A DNA stretch of 64,000 nucleotides from Phycisphaerae bacterium RAS1 (GCA_007859745.1 SMLU01000003.1:248001-312000), one strand, 5' to 3'. Counted from the first letter of the stretch, positions 34,644 through 41,902 are shown. Notes: generated from the sequence alone by a model not told the origin. A program made the numbers and translations.

Positions 34644-36674
34644 TCAATTGTCGCTTTCGCTTTCCGCTCCCGGCTCGCCGCGCTCCAGGTCGATGATGCG
34701 GCCCGTCGCAGGATGCCAGCGCAGTTGAACCACGTTGCCCCGCGACGCCGCTCCGCTGAATCGCGTTTTGAGCGCCCGCAGCTTCACGATGCCCGTCGGC
34801 TCGCAGCCGCGGCCGTTGTCGGCTTGCTCGCTATCGACCGCGAAGACGTTTTGTGCGTCGTAGACGATCCGCCCCGCGCCGCGAACGTCGTCAAGAGAGA
34901 CCGGCGCTTTGTCATCGTCGCCTTTCTTGAAGTTTGCGGCTTTCCGCAGGTCCGCGACGGCCAGCAGCGCCAGATTGTGCGTCCGCGCGATCCGCCGCAA
35001 CGCCGCGGAGTTCGCACAATCGGCCGTGTACTCGCCAGCGTCATCGGCTTCGGCAGCCAGCAGCCCGATGTAATCGAGAATGAGAATCTTCCAGCCGAAG
35101 CGCTTCACGCCGTCGGCCACGACGTCGGCCAAGCGCGAGCGCGTCAGCGGCTCGCCCCAACGGTCATCGTCGCAAAGCGTGAGCGGGAGCCTTTCGAGTT
35201 CGGGCAGCGCGGATTGAAACCGTGCGCCGGGTTCGCCGTAGGCGCGGCCGTGCGTGAAAATGGATCGGTAAACGTCGGCCACGTTCGCCGCGATCAGGTG
35301 CGCGAGCTCGCGCCGTGACATTTCGAGCGACACGACGCCGACCGGCACGCCCGCGCGCGCCGCGTTCAACGCGACTTGCACCGCCGTTTGTGTTTTCGCG
35401 CGGCCCGTCTTGCCAACGAAAAGCGTCACGCCGCCGACGCGCAGCCCGCCGCCGAGCGCGTCGTCAAGCTCGCTGAATCCGGTCCGCACGTGTTCGACCG
35501 GCGTCCACGTCGCCGGGTCGTGAAGGATCGCGCCGAGCGTGAACGGCCGCCACGGGTCGCCGCGCTCATATGCCGCGTCAAGCTCCGCCGCGATTTCGGC
35601 CGGCTCTTTCCCGTCGCCGATCCGCTCCACGATCAGGTCGCCCACGTCTTTCAACCCGGCCGCCTTGCTCAATCCACAATCGACGATTCGCGCGTCGATG
35701 CCCGCGGCCGTGAGCGTTTCGAGCGACTTTGCCGCCCAGCGCCGCCCGGCGTCGTCGTCGTCGGCCACGATCGCCACGGGTCGGCCGTGGACAAGCTCGC
35801 CCAGCCCGTCGGGCAGGTCGGCCGATTCGCCGGCGGTAATTCCGATCGCGGCGCGCCCGCACGCCGCGACGGCCAGCGCTTTGAGTTCGCCAGGGCAAAG
35901 CCAAACCGGCCCGGCCGCGCCCAGCGCGACGGGAAACAGTTGCCGCGAGTTCACGCCGCGGGGCGTCCAGTAGCTTTTCGGGCCGTCGCCGTCCGGGTCG
36001 GCGCGATGCGCCTTGACGGCCACGACACGCCCGGCCGGGTCGGTCACGCCAAACGTCCAGTGCCGCGCGTCCACCGTCACGCCGACGCCGAAGCGCTCCG
36101 CCGTCGCCCGGTCGATGCCGCGTGTTGTGAAAAGCCGGTCCAGCGCCGCCGGGTCGCCTTGCAATCGGGTCGCGCAGCTCGCCGCCAGCGCCGCCGGGTC
36201 ATCCGCGACGCCCCGTCCGTTGCCGCGCACCGCGTCGTCATCGCGCCGCGTCGCGCCACGATGCGCCGTGTTCCGCGACGCGATTAGAGCCGCTTGGCGC
36301 GTTTCGGGGGTATCTCGGGTAGGGGCGCGGCCGTTTGCGCGGCGTGGCGCGGCGCTTCCGGGCGATTCTGGCGGGGCGTGGATTCCTAGCTCGGCGAGCG
36401 CGTCGCGAAAACCTATCCCGCGAGATCGCCGAATCACGTCGAACACGTCGCCGGTCCGCTTGTCGCCGTTCCACGTGCAAGCTTGGCACGTGAAGTACCA
36501 GCGGCCGCGGTGTTCGTGAATCCCGCCGCTCGCGTGCGCGTCGGCGTGAAACGGGCATTTGAGCGACGCCGTGCCGTTCACCGTCGCCCGGGCGTCGGTC
36601 AACACCTTGACCAGCGCGGCCCGGTCGGCCCGAATCGCGTCAAGCTTGGCGCGGTCGATGCGGGCCGCGGTCAC
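34644..36674 (-). CDS. CHC2 zinc-finger/TOPRIM primase fused to RecA-like (DnaB-type) helicase
   Basis: 676 residues. N-terminal zinc finger: Cys40-x-x-His43 and Cys63-x-x-Cys66 (CPFH, CQAC) with HEHRGRWYF between. TOPRIM at about 255-345 (GELKALAVA with Glu262; VADDDDAGRRWA, Asp304-307). Helicase from about 395: TGFSELDDALGGGL, Walker A GKTGRAKT (420-427), Walker B ILILDYIGLLA. This is the T7 gp4-like layout for replicating mobile DNA. It overlaps the winged-helix gene upstream by 4 bp (ATGA). Residues 137-150 (HRGATRRDDDAVR) resemble a stretch in the integrase. Confidence 0.93.
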   Translation of the reverse strand: MTAARIDRAKLDAIRADRAALVKVLTDARATVNGTASLKCPFHADAHASGGIHEHRGRWYFTCQACTWNGDKRTGDVFDVIRRSRGIGFRDALAELGIHAPPESPGSAAPRRANGRAPTRDTPETRQAALIASRNTAHRGATRRDDDAVRGNGRGVADDPAALAASCATRLQGDPAALDRLFTTRGIDRATAERFGVGVTVDARHWTFGVTDPAGRVVAVKAHRADPDGDGPKSYWTPRGVNSRQLFPVALGAAGPVWLCPGELKALAVAACGRAAIGITAGESADLPDGLGELVHGRPVAIVADDDDAGRRWAAKSLETLTAAGIDARIVDCGLSKAAGLKDVGDLIVERIGDGKEPAEIAAELDAAYERGDPWRPFTLGAILHDPATWTPVEHVRTGFSELDDALGGGLRVGGVTLFVGKTGRAKTQTAVQVALNAARAGVPVGVVSLEMSRRELAHLIAANVADVYRSIFTHGRAYGEPGARFQSALPELERLPLTLCDDDRWGEPLTRSRLADVVADGVKRFGWKILILDYIGLLAAEADDAGEYTADCANSAALRRIARTHNLALLAVADLRKAANFKKGDDDKAPVSLDDVRGAGRIVYDAQNVFAVDSEQADNGRGCEPTGIVKLRALKTRFSGAASRGNVVQLRWHPATGRIIDLERGEPGAESESDN

Positions 36675-37237
36675 GATGCACCGCCCTTCGCCCGATCGCC
36701 GGGTGTCTGACGGACAAGCTCGGCAATCGAAATCGTCGGCTCGCCCGGCTTCGGCTCTTCGTCCTCTACACGTGGCGCACGTGGCGCTTTTCCCGCGTGA
36801 GCGGCGGCGGGTGCCGTCGCCTCTTTCCGAGAGGCGGCGGCGGTCCCGCCTCTCTCTGTAAGAGAGTCTTGGGGCGTTGAACGCCCTTTACCCTTGGGGC
36901 GTTGAACGCCCTCTACGGCGCGTGCCCCCGTACGGGGCGTTGAACGCCCTCTACGGCGCAACGCGATTCGCAGCAGCGTCGCCGTCTGCCGCCCTCCGAC
37001 CTTGACCGGCACGTGAACGCGGTCAATCCAGCCCGCCGATTCCAGCAGCGTCAGCGCTGCGGATACGCTCTTGAAGTTCGCCCCGGATCGCTGCGAAAGC
37101 TCGTCGCGCGTCGGCGTCACGACGGCCGACTTCCGCTCTTCGGCCATGTCGGCCAGTGCGAACCAAACGGCCACGGCGCAGGGGCGGCGCTTGTAGACGG
37201 CCGCGAGCGTCATCACGTGTCGCCGCCGACGTTTCAT
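36671..37237 (-). CDS. Winged-helix protein, probable replication initiator or loader
   Basis: 188 residues. An N-terminal winged-helix domain at about 10-90 is seen: VWFALADMAEERKSAVVTPT, DELSQRSGANFKSVSAALTL, LESAGWIDRV, then the wing. The C-terminal half is low-complexity, basic and proline/alanine-rich. The linker coding region holds three copies of a 15-bp palindrome. Position directly before the primase-helicase, with ATGA overlap, suggests it recognises the element's origin, like other small winged-helix initiators. No catalytic motif. Confidence 0.7.
   Translation of the reverse strand: MKRRRRHVMTLAAVYKRRPCAVAVWFALADMAEERKSAVVTPTRDELSQRSGANFKSVSAALTLLESAGWIDRVHVPVKVGGRQTATLLRIALRRRGRSTPRTGARAVEGVQRPKGKGRSTPQDSLTERGGTAAASRKEATAPAAAHAGKAPRAPRVEDEEPKPGEPTISIAELVRQTPGDRAKGGAS
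36872..36949. repeat. Three iteron-like palindromes, candidate replication origin
   Basis: GGGCGTTGAACGCCC occurs exactly at 36872-36886, 36897-36911 and 36935-36949; copies 2 and 3 share the flank CTCTACGGCG. A further palindrome CTCTCTCTGTAAGAGAG lies just before at about 36850. The array is inside the winged-helix gene. Confidence 0.7.
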
Positions 37238-37425
37238 CGGTCCGCCCCCTCTTGCTTGTCGGCTTGCTTGCGAAGCGTGCGGACGCGCACCGCTCGCAGC
37301 CCGAAGTTGCGAAGTAGTCGCTTGAGCGCGACGCGCAGCCGATACACTGGATCGCGACCGAAAACATCGACGCCCGCCGGCTCGGCTCGGAGTTCCAAGA
37401 GAAAATCAGGGCCGCGCCGTTTCAT
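37234..37425 (-). CDS. Small basic protein of the element
   Basis: 63 residues from ATG 37425. Sequence features: GPDFLLELRAEP, then VYRLRVALKRLLRNFGLRAVRV; strongly basic. Small proteins with an R..LK..LR..GLR.. core are common in planctomycete integrative elements, without known function. It overlaps its downstream neighbour by 4 bp (ATGA) and its upstream neighbour likewise. Confidence 0.65.
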   Translation of the reverse strand: MKRRGPDFLLELRAEPAGVDVFGRDPVYRLRVALKRLLRNFGLRAVRVRTLRKQADKQEGADR

Positions 37426-37610
37426 CCGCCGCCCCCGATCCGCGCGAACAGCGCGACGCACGCTTCGCAGAAGCGAAGCGGCAAGTCGTATGCCGCCAGG
37501 TCGCGCCAGCGCCGCCAGCGCCCGCAGACACCGCAGCGGAAATCGCGCGGCTTGCGGCGCGCCTTGAAGCGCGCGGCGCAACGCGGTATGCTAGGAAAGC
37601 TCGAAAGCAT
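37422..37610 (-). CDS. Small zinc-ribbon-like protein
   Basis: 62 residues from ATG 37610. Two Cys pairs, FRCGVCGRW and RFCEACVALF, are spaced as in a zinc ribbon; the N-terminus is basic. The start is uncertain because no clear ribosome site exists. It overlaps the next gene by 4 bp. Possibly DNA-binding. Confidence 0.6.
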   Translation of the reverse strand: MLSSFPSIPRCAARFKARRKPRDFRCGVCGRWRRWRDLAAYDLPLRFCEACVALFARIGGGG

Positions 37611-37654
37611 TGATTCTCTCGATCGCGCCCCGCTCGCAACGGGGCGTTTCGTTT

Positions 37655-37885
37655 TCACCGGCCGCGCGCCGCCTGCCGCTCCAGGAAGTCGCGCAGCTCG
37701 TCCACGCGGTAGCGCACGGCGCGGCCGATCCGAACGCACCGGATCGCGCCGCAGTTCGTGAGTTCCCACAATTTCCGAACGCCGATTCCGAGCGCTTCGG
37801 CCGCCTCGCGCGGTCGCAGCGCAAGCCGCGGCGTCGCGTCGGGTTCGGGCGGGAGCGAAGCGAGGCGTGCGTTATCGGTTCGCAT
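37655..37885 (-). CDS. AlpA/excisionase-type helix-turn-helix protein
   Basis: 76 residues from ATG 37885. LALRPREAAEALGIGVRKLWELTNCG then IRCVRIGRAVRYRVDELRDFLE is the classic MerR-like HTH_17 fold of excisionases and AlpA regulators. Such proteins bend DNA at attachment sites or turn on integrase expression. Overlaps the preceding gene by 14 bp. Confidence 0.85.
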   Translation of the reverse strand: MRTDNARLASLPPEPDATPRLALRPREAAEALGIGVRKLWELTNCGAIRCVRIGRAVRYRVDELRDFLERQAARGR

Positions 37886-38066
37886 CGGCCGCCCCCTTCT
37901 CCGCCATTCCCGTGGCGGATGCGGCGTCAAGCGCGCGTCGGCGTGCCTGCCGCCGCGCCACGCGGAGCATCGCTTTCAGTTCGTCGGCCCGCGCAAGCGT
38001 CCGATCAAGCTCGCGCTCAATGTCGGCGGGAGCCGGAAGGTTCGGAAGTCGAATGTTGCGTTTCAT
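37872..38066 (-). CDS. Small coiled hypothetical protein
   Basis: 64 residues from ATG 38066. IERELDRTLARADELKAMLRVARRQARRR predicts one long charged helix. No family is recognised, but its tight overlap with the AlpA-like gene supports its being real. Confidence 0.6.
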   Translation of the reverse strand: MKRNIRLPNLPAPADIERELDRTLARADELKAMLRVARRQARRRALDAASATGMAEKGAADANR

Positions 38067-38150
38067 GCCCCCTTTGTAGACAGGTCCGCCGCCGGTGTCA
38101 TATGGCAAACAATGTCAGAGTATGGCAGAGAATGTCAGGTGTAGCGCGTG

Positions 38151-38657
38151 CTACAGTTCGATGCGATACCCTTCGCGCCCGCCCTTGCGCGATGGTCGCT
38201 TGACAAGCTCCTGAATCGGCTTCGGCAAGCGCTTATAGATTCGGTCGGGCCGTTCCATCTTCCCGGCCAGTACATTCGCGAGCATGGGCTTTCCATTGCG
38301 TTCAAGCAGGGCTTGCAGAAACTTCCCATCGTCCGTGCCGCGGAGCGAAAATCGCTTGCCGTCCAGAATTGCAATCGCCCCGTCGCCGTCGGCTTCGACG
38401 CACAGCCGCGGCGCTTTGCCGGGCGCTGCGGCGGGAAGCGGAGTCGCAGCATCGGCCACGCGCAAGATAGCATCTTCGACTTCACGTTGTCGTTTGGCTT
38501 TCGCGGCGTTCATGGCGTCGATTCTGTCGCAAATGTCCGCAGCTTCAGCTATCTGCCGGGCGTGGGTCGCGCGAATGGTATCCGCCAGCCCGTTTGTCCC
38601 TTGTGGTAGCTGCTCTCGAATGAATGCTTGCAGGTCGTCAAACGTGAAATCTGGCAT
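38151..38657 (-). CDS. Hypothetical protein with winged-helix-like C-terminus
   Basis: 168 residues from ATG 38657. N-terminal helical part (DDLQAFIREQLPQGTNGLAD), alanine-rich linker, and a C-terminal domain (LDGKRFSLRGTDDGKFLQAL, then MERPDRIYKRLPKPIQELV, ending KGGREGYRIEL) that looks like a small winged helix. No named family. Ribosome site weak. Confidence 0.6.
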   Translation of the reverse strand: MPDFTFDDLQAFIREQLPQGTNGLADTIRATHARQIAEAADICDRIDAMNAAKAKRQREVEDAILRVADAATPLPAAAPGKAPRLCVEADGDGAIAILDGKRFSLRGTDDGKFLQALLERNGKPMLANVLAGKMERPDRIYKRLPKPIQELVKRPSRKGGREGYRIEL

Positions 38658-38789
38658 GATGCACCATCTAATCGGGATGCCGCACAACGCGACGCGGCCA
38701 ATGGTGCAAAGCCGCGCGCGTCGTGCCGCTCGGCGGGCAATTACTCCGCCGATCCCGATGCCGCGATGCTACTGCGGTACGCCCCGCGG

Positions 38790-39437
38790 TCAAGCCGAAT
38801 CTGGCTTCCCCCGCTGCGCCTCGCGCGCTCCCTCTTCCCGTCGCCAGCGTACGAAATCGTCCGCGTCGTTGTCCTGAATCGCGTCAAGCGCGACACGATC
38901 CATTTGTGCCCGTTCGGCGTCGGCCGCTCTTGGCGGTTGCTCCGATTCCCACTGCCTACGTTCGTCGAACGTCGCTGGTCGTGCCTTGCCGGTTGCGAGC
39001 GTTTCGCTGCAGCGCGTGCAGCGTATTTCGCGCGGCCCAGCGGCGAAGACTTGCGCCTGTCCGCAAACCGGGCAGAACAACACGACGATCGTTCCTGCGG
39101 TCGGCGGCGCGGCCGCCCGCGGGATAGGCCGTGTCCGTGAAGCGGGTGGAGCCGGCGCGCTTGCACGCTCGCGAAGTGCATCAAGCTCGCTCGCAACTCT
39201 GCCCGATGCGGGTGAAAGCGGCGCGCCGATTTCGCGAGGATACGCGGGCGGCGGAGCGGTTAGGCTCCAAACCAGCGCGACAACCCAGCCGACAAACGAC
39301 CATCCAAGCAGCAGATTCAGCGCAAATATCGCCGTCGTGTTGTAGTGGTTTCGGTGGACCGCGACGATTGTCGGCAAGAAGTAGACGAACAACCCGATGA
39401 TAACGAGTGCGCAGCCGAACAGGCCGAGCATTTCCAC
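38790..39437 (-). CDS. Superinfection-immunity (T4 Imm-like) membrane protein with zinc ribbon
   Basis: 215 residues from GTG 39437, favoured by GGAG eight bases upstream (ATG 39431 is possible). Residues 1-62 carry two membrane helices: LFGCALVIIGLFVYFLPTIV, the loop HRNHYNTTAIFALNLLLG, and WSFVGWVVALVWSL. This matches the Imm_superinfect family, which includes T4 Imm, a protein that blocks entry of further phage DNA. Then a linker, a zinc-ribbon-like CPVCGQ..CTRC at about 122-143, and an acidic C-terminal tail. In this element it is the best candidate for a host-benefit or anti-competitor gene. Confidence 0.8.
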   Translation of the reverse strand: MEMLGLFGCALVIIGLFVYFLPTIVAVHRNHYNTTAIFALNLLLGWSFVGWVVALVWSLTAPPPAYPREIGAPLSPASGRVASELDALRERASAPAPPASRTRPIPRAAAPPTAGTIVVLFCPVCGQAQVFAAGPREIRCTRCSETLATGKARPATFDERRQWESEQPPRAADAERAQMDRVALDAIQDNDADDFVRWRREEGAREAQRGKPDSA

Positions 39438-39524
39438 GGCAGTCGCTCCACGGGAGTGCCAACGTCCGATTCGCGGTGCGACGGAGATGCTTTGCGCGCC
39501 GCAAGAATCACGACAAACGTCATT

Positions 39525-39863
39525 CTACGATTCTGATCGCCCGGAAGGAAGCGCATCGTCCGATGGTGCGGTCGCTTCGCGCTCGCGCCGCATCGTTTCC
39601 AGCCGGCGCATCCCCGCATCGTCCCCGTCGAGGAATGCCGCAATGACGGCTTCGCGCGGCAGTCCCACAAATGGCGATGGGCTGTCCGGGAATGCCGATT
39701 CGACTCGCTCCGCCCCCAGCGACGCCGCCCCGACCGTCCGCAGCGTCATGTCGGCCAGCATTGCGGCAAGCTCGCGGCGTGCTTCGGGTGAGTCTGCGCG
39801 CCCGCTCCGCTCGCGTGCGGTCAGCTTGGCGTCAAGCCGCGTCAGTCGATTGTGCACGGTCAT
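39525..39863 (-). CDS. Hypothetical protein of the element
   Basis: 112 residues from ATG 39863. Starts VHNRLTRLDAKLTARE, a helical segment, and ends in a polar low-complexity tail. It overlaps the end of the DUF5681-like gene by 32 bp. No family recognised. Confidence 0.6.
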   Translation of the reverse strand: MTVHNRLTRLDAKLTARERSGRADSPEARRELAAMLADMTLRTVGAASLGAERVESAFPDSPSPFVGLPREAVIAAFLDGDDAGMRRLETMRREREATAPSDDALPSGRSES

Positions 39864-40209
39864 GCGTGATGCTCCCGTCCAGTGCGGCCGCCCGCGCTTC
39901 GAGCGATTCCAGGCGTTCAATCAGGTCCGCTTCGACCGGACGCCCCAACGTGTATCCCAGCAGCACGCGAGCCGCCAGCGTGTCGCCTTCGCGTGCCTTG
40001 GCAACTAGCCCCTTCGCAATCGCCCGAATGTCGCGCACAGTGACGGCTTCAATCAGCGCCGCCCGCAGCTTGGCAACGGCCGGCCCGAGCGGATTCCCCG
40101 GTCCGCCCGGATTGCCCGTCGCGAACCGCCCGCGCCCGTCGCGTCCGCCCCCACTAACCGGGCCAACCGCGCCCCCGCCGTCATCGCCGTTTGTTGACGG
40201 TGCGGTCAT
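39832..40209 (-). CDS. DUF5681-like protein
   Basis: 125 residues from ATG 40209. GRDGRGRFATGNPGGPGNP is the DUF5681 signature (GRF..GN.GGPGNP), followed by a helical part LRAALIEAVTVRDIRAIAKG and GDTLAARVLLGYTLGRP. Related proteins lie near small terminase genes in phages and in integrative elements. Its start overlaps the stop of the integrase tail (ATGA), which means the tail is a genuine upstream cistron in the circle. Confidence 0.75.
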   Translation of the reverse strand: MTAPSTNGDDGGGAVGPVSGGGRDGRGRFATGNPGGPGNPLGPAVAKLRAALIEAVTVRDIRAIAKGLVAKAREGDTLAARVLLGYTLGRPVEADLIERLESLEARAAALDGSITHDRAQSTDAA

Positions 40210-40520
40210 CGGTCCCTCTTGCCCGTCACGTCGCCGGCCCCCGCCGCCCGGATCAGCGCCAGGGCAGCCGCTCGAATCGCCGCCGGCAGCGTCGGCCACG
40301 CCCGCGCCACTTCGGCAAGCTCCGGGTCGGTCGGCGTCCGGTCGGCAAGCTCCCGGTCTTCGGGCGTCGGGCCGGCGTTTGTCGGCGTCCGGTTCGGGGC
40401 GTCGGAGCCGCTCCGGGGCGCGTGGGGAATTGCTGATTCCGGGCGCGTACTGCTGGCACTACTGCTGATAGCGCCGCCGGGCGTGTTGTAAGTGTTGTCC
40501 GCAGCGTCGCTTGCGGAATC
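40206..40520 (-). pseudogene. int: Detached integrase C-terminal tail
   Basis: 104 codons in the frame that runs out of the attR core: DSASDAADNTYNTPGG.., a Pro/Thr/Ser-rich linker and a terminal helical module ELAEVARAWPTLPAAIRAAALALIRAA. Such a W..LP..IR..ILA.. end is common on planctomycete integrases. The first codon begins exactly at the core boundary (40520) and the stop overlaps the next gene by ATGA. Joined through the core to residues 1-493 of the integrase it would make a 597-residue protein. In the integrated state there is no start or promoter in front of it except whatever reads across attR. Confidence 0.8.
40449..40474. repeat. Direct repeat near attR, possible arm-type integrase site
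   Basis: ACTGCTGGCACTACTGCTGA.., 24/26 identical to 33049-33074 and in the same orientation, 46 bp from the attR core. Confidence 0.6.
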
Positions 40521-40574
40521 GAGCAGCGGTTTCCTAAACCGCAGGTCGTAGGTTCGAATCCTATCGGGCGCGTT
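40521..40574 (+). repeat. attR: 54-bp core direct repeat (partial tRNA-Arg)
   Basis: Same sequence as attL except G to T and C to A in the T-arm (GTAGG..CCTAT). It lacks the acceptor 5' strand and the D-arm 5' half, so it is not a tRNA gene. Confidence 0.95.
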
Positions 40575-40636
40575 TTCGTCTTCTGCCGTGTTCCGCCGGC
40601 GAGGAGCGCTAAAAAGCGCGATCACCCCGCGCCCCC

Positions 40637-41671
40637 CTACTTGCTCTTCAGCGCGCTCGACTCCGTCGCCTCGATCAGCGTCACCGCGCGAACGTTCACC
40701 GGCCGCAGCGGACGGTCGCGGCGGTCGGTCGGGACGCCGCCGATCTGCAGCAGCGTGCGCAGGCTCTCGTCGTCTTTCGCCCGGCCGATGACCGAGTACT
40801 GCCCGTCGAGGTCCGGCAGCCGCGCCAAGGCGATGAAGAACTGGCAACTGGCCGAGTCCGGCTCGGACGGCTTGCGCGCCATGGCGAGCGTTCCGAAGTC
40901 CACCTTGTAGTCGTGAAATTCCGCCGGGACGGTCTGGCCGTCGGGCCGCAGGCCCTTGCCGTCGCCCTTGGGGTCGCCGCCCTGCACGAGGAAATTCGGC
41001 ACGATGCGGTGGAACGTCTTGCCGTCGTAGAAACCGCCGCGGGCCAGGTCGAGAAAATTCTCCACGTTGCGCGGCGCCTGCTCGTACATCAACTCGAATG
41101 TCACCTTGCCCAGGTCGGTGATGATCACGACATCCTTGCGCGTGTCGATGCGAAAAGTCGCGACGCCCGGACCGCTGCGCGTCGCCAACGGCCGCCATTC
41201 CACCCGGTACACGCCGGGATGCCGCACGTCGCCGATAGCGGCCAGATCCACCTCCGCCCCGACACAGCCGCGCGGCGCAAGGCGGAGCGACCCGGGGCGC
41301 GGCGAAGGCGAAGGCGCCGGCGCGACGGCGACGAGCTTGTCCTGCTCCAGGCCGACATGCAGACAGGGCTTTCCCGGCGCACCGGTGACCAGTGACATCG
41401 GCAGGCCGATTGAATCCGCCGCCGGCGACAGATCGTCGACCGGGATTTCGATCGCCTGGTCGCTGGAGTTGATCAGCGCGAAGCGCAGCCAGATCGGCCG
41501 GCCGGGCGCGGTCAGGCCGCGGAGTGGCGTGACTTCGAGGCGAACGGCGTCGGTGAGCGCCGCCCGGGAGGGGTCGACTTCCTGCGCATGCAGAAGCGCG
41601 CTTCCCGCCAGCAACCCGTGGACCGCGAGGGAAAGAAGGCCGATGCGCTGGCGGCGAACTGTTCTCAACAT
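40637..41671 (-). CDS. Secreted cyclophilin-type peptidyl-prolyl isomerase
   Basis: 344 residues from ATG 41671; upstream codons run into repeats. Signal peptide (IGLLSLAVHGLLAGSALLHA), an N-terminal ~180-residue beta-rich domain of unknown family (VRLEVTPLRGLTAPGRPIWLRFALIN), and a C-terminal cyclophilin domain of about 150 residues: DLGKVTFELMYEQAPRNVENF, GKTFHRIVPNFLVQGGDPKGDG, FFIALARLPDLDGQYSVIG. The catalytic Arg (FHRIV) is present. It would speed proline isomerisation of exported proteins. It is the first host gene after attR. Confidence 0.93.
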   Translation of the reverse strand: MLRTVRRQRIGLLSLAVHGLLAGSALLHAQEVDPSRAALTDAVRLEVTPLRGLTAPGRPIWLRFALINSSDQAIEIPVDDLSPAADSIGLPMSLVTGAPGKPCLHVGLEQDKLVAVAPAPSPSPRPGSLRLAPRGCVGAEVDLAAIGDVRHPGVYRVEWRPLATRSGPGVATFRIDTRKDVVIITDLGKVTFELMYEQAPRNVENFLDLARGGFYDGKTFHRIVPNFLVQGGDPKGDGKGLRPDGQTVPAEFHDYKVDFGTLAMARKPSEPDSASCQFFIALARLPDLDGQYSVIGRAKDDESLRTLLQIGGVPTDRRDRPLRPVNVRAVTLIEATESSALKSK

Positions 41672-41794
41672 GCACCTTGTACCGGCGAGGATCGCCCTGG
41701 TTTCAGATCGGCAGCGTAGCAGACCGCAACTGCGCCGTTCGAACCCCACGCCGGCCGTCGACGGCCGGAGCGTCTTCGCGCTGGTGGCGGCGCG

Positions 41795-41901
41795 GCGACT
41801 ACGGCCGGCACGGGGGTCGGCCGCTACCAAGCGAAAGCCCGGACGAACCCGCTCCCTCACGGTCGCGGCTCGGAAACACGGCACAGGGGCCGGCCGCTAC
41901 C
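41795..41901. repeat. Families J and C repeat block
   Basis: CGGCCGGCACGGGGGTCGGC, then a right arm of family C (CGCTCCCTCACGGTCGCGGC) without a left partner, then GGGGCCGGCCGCTACC. Fills most of the 231 bp between the isomerase and the dehydrogenase. Confidence 0.6.
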
Positions 41902-41902
41902 G

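Larger units (their letters stand above)
32867..40574. mobile_element. Integrative element in tRNA-Arg(CCT), 7.7 kb
   Basis: The unit is bounded by 54-bp direct repeats (attL 32867-32920, attR 40521-40574). All genes are on the minus strand and tightly packed with ATGA overlaps. Order in the sense of transcription: integrase C-terminal tail, DUF5681 protein, hypothetical, superinfection-immunity protein, hypothetical with winged-helix-like end, small hypothetical, AlpA-type protein, zinc-ribbon protein, small basic protein, winged-helix protein with iterons, primase-helicase, XRE-like protein, tyrosine integrase. There are no capsid, portal, terminase-large, tail or conjugation genes. The content fits a phage satellite or minimal self-replicating integrative element. 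Confidence 0.92.

Noticed and set aside
36872-36949. CRISPR array
   Set aside because: Only three short palindromic units with spacers of 10 and 23 bp, inside a coding gene, and no cas genes in the window.
40521-40574. A second tRNA-Arg
   Set aside because: Only the anticodon arm, T-arm and acceptor 3' strand are present; it is the attR duplicate.
40206-41675. A 489-codon minus-strand frame across the isomerase gene, attR and the integrase tail
   Set aside because: Its first two thirds are the shadow of the cyclophilin gene in another frame; only the part after the attR core (40520-40206) has coding character.
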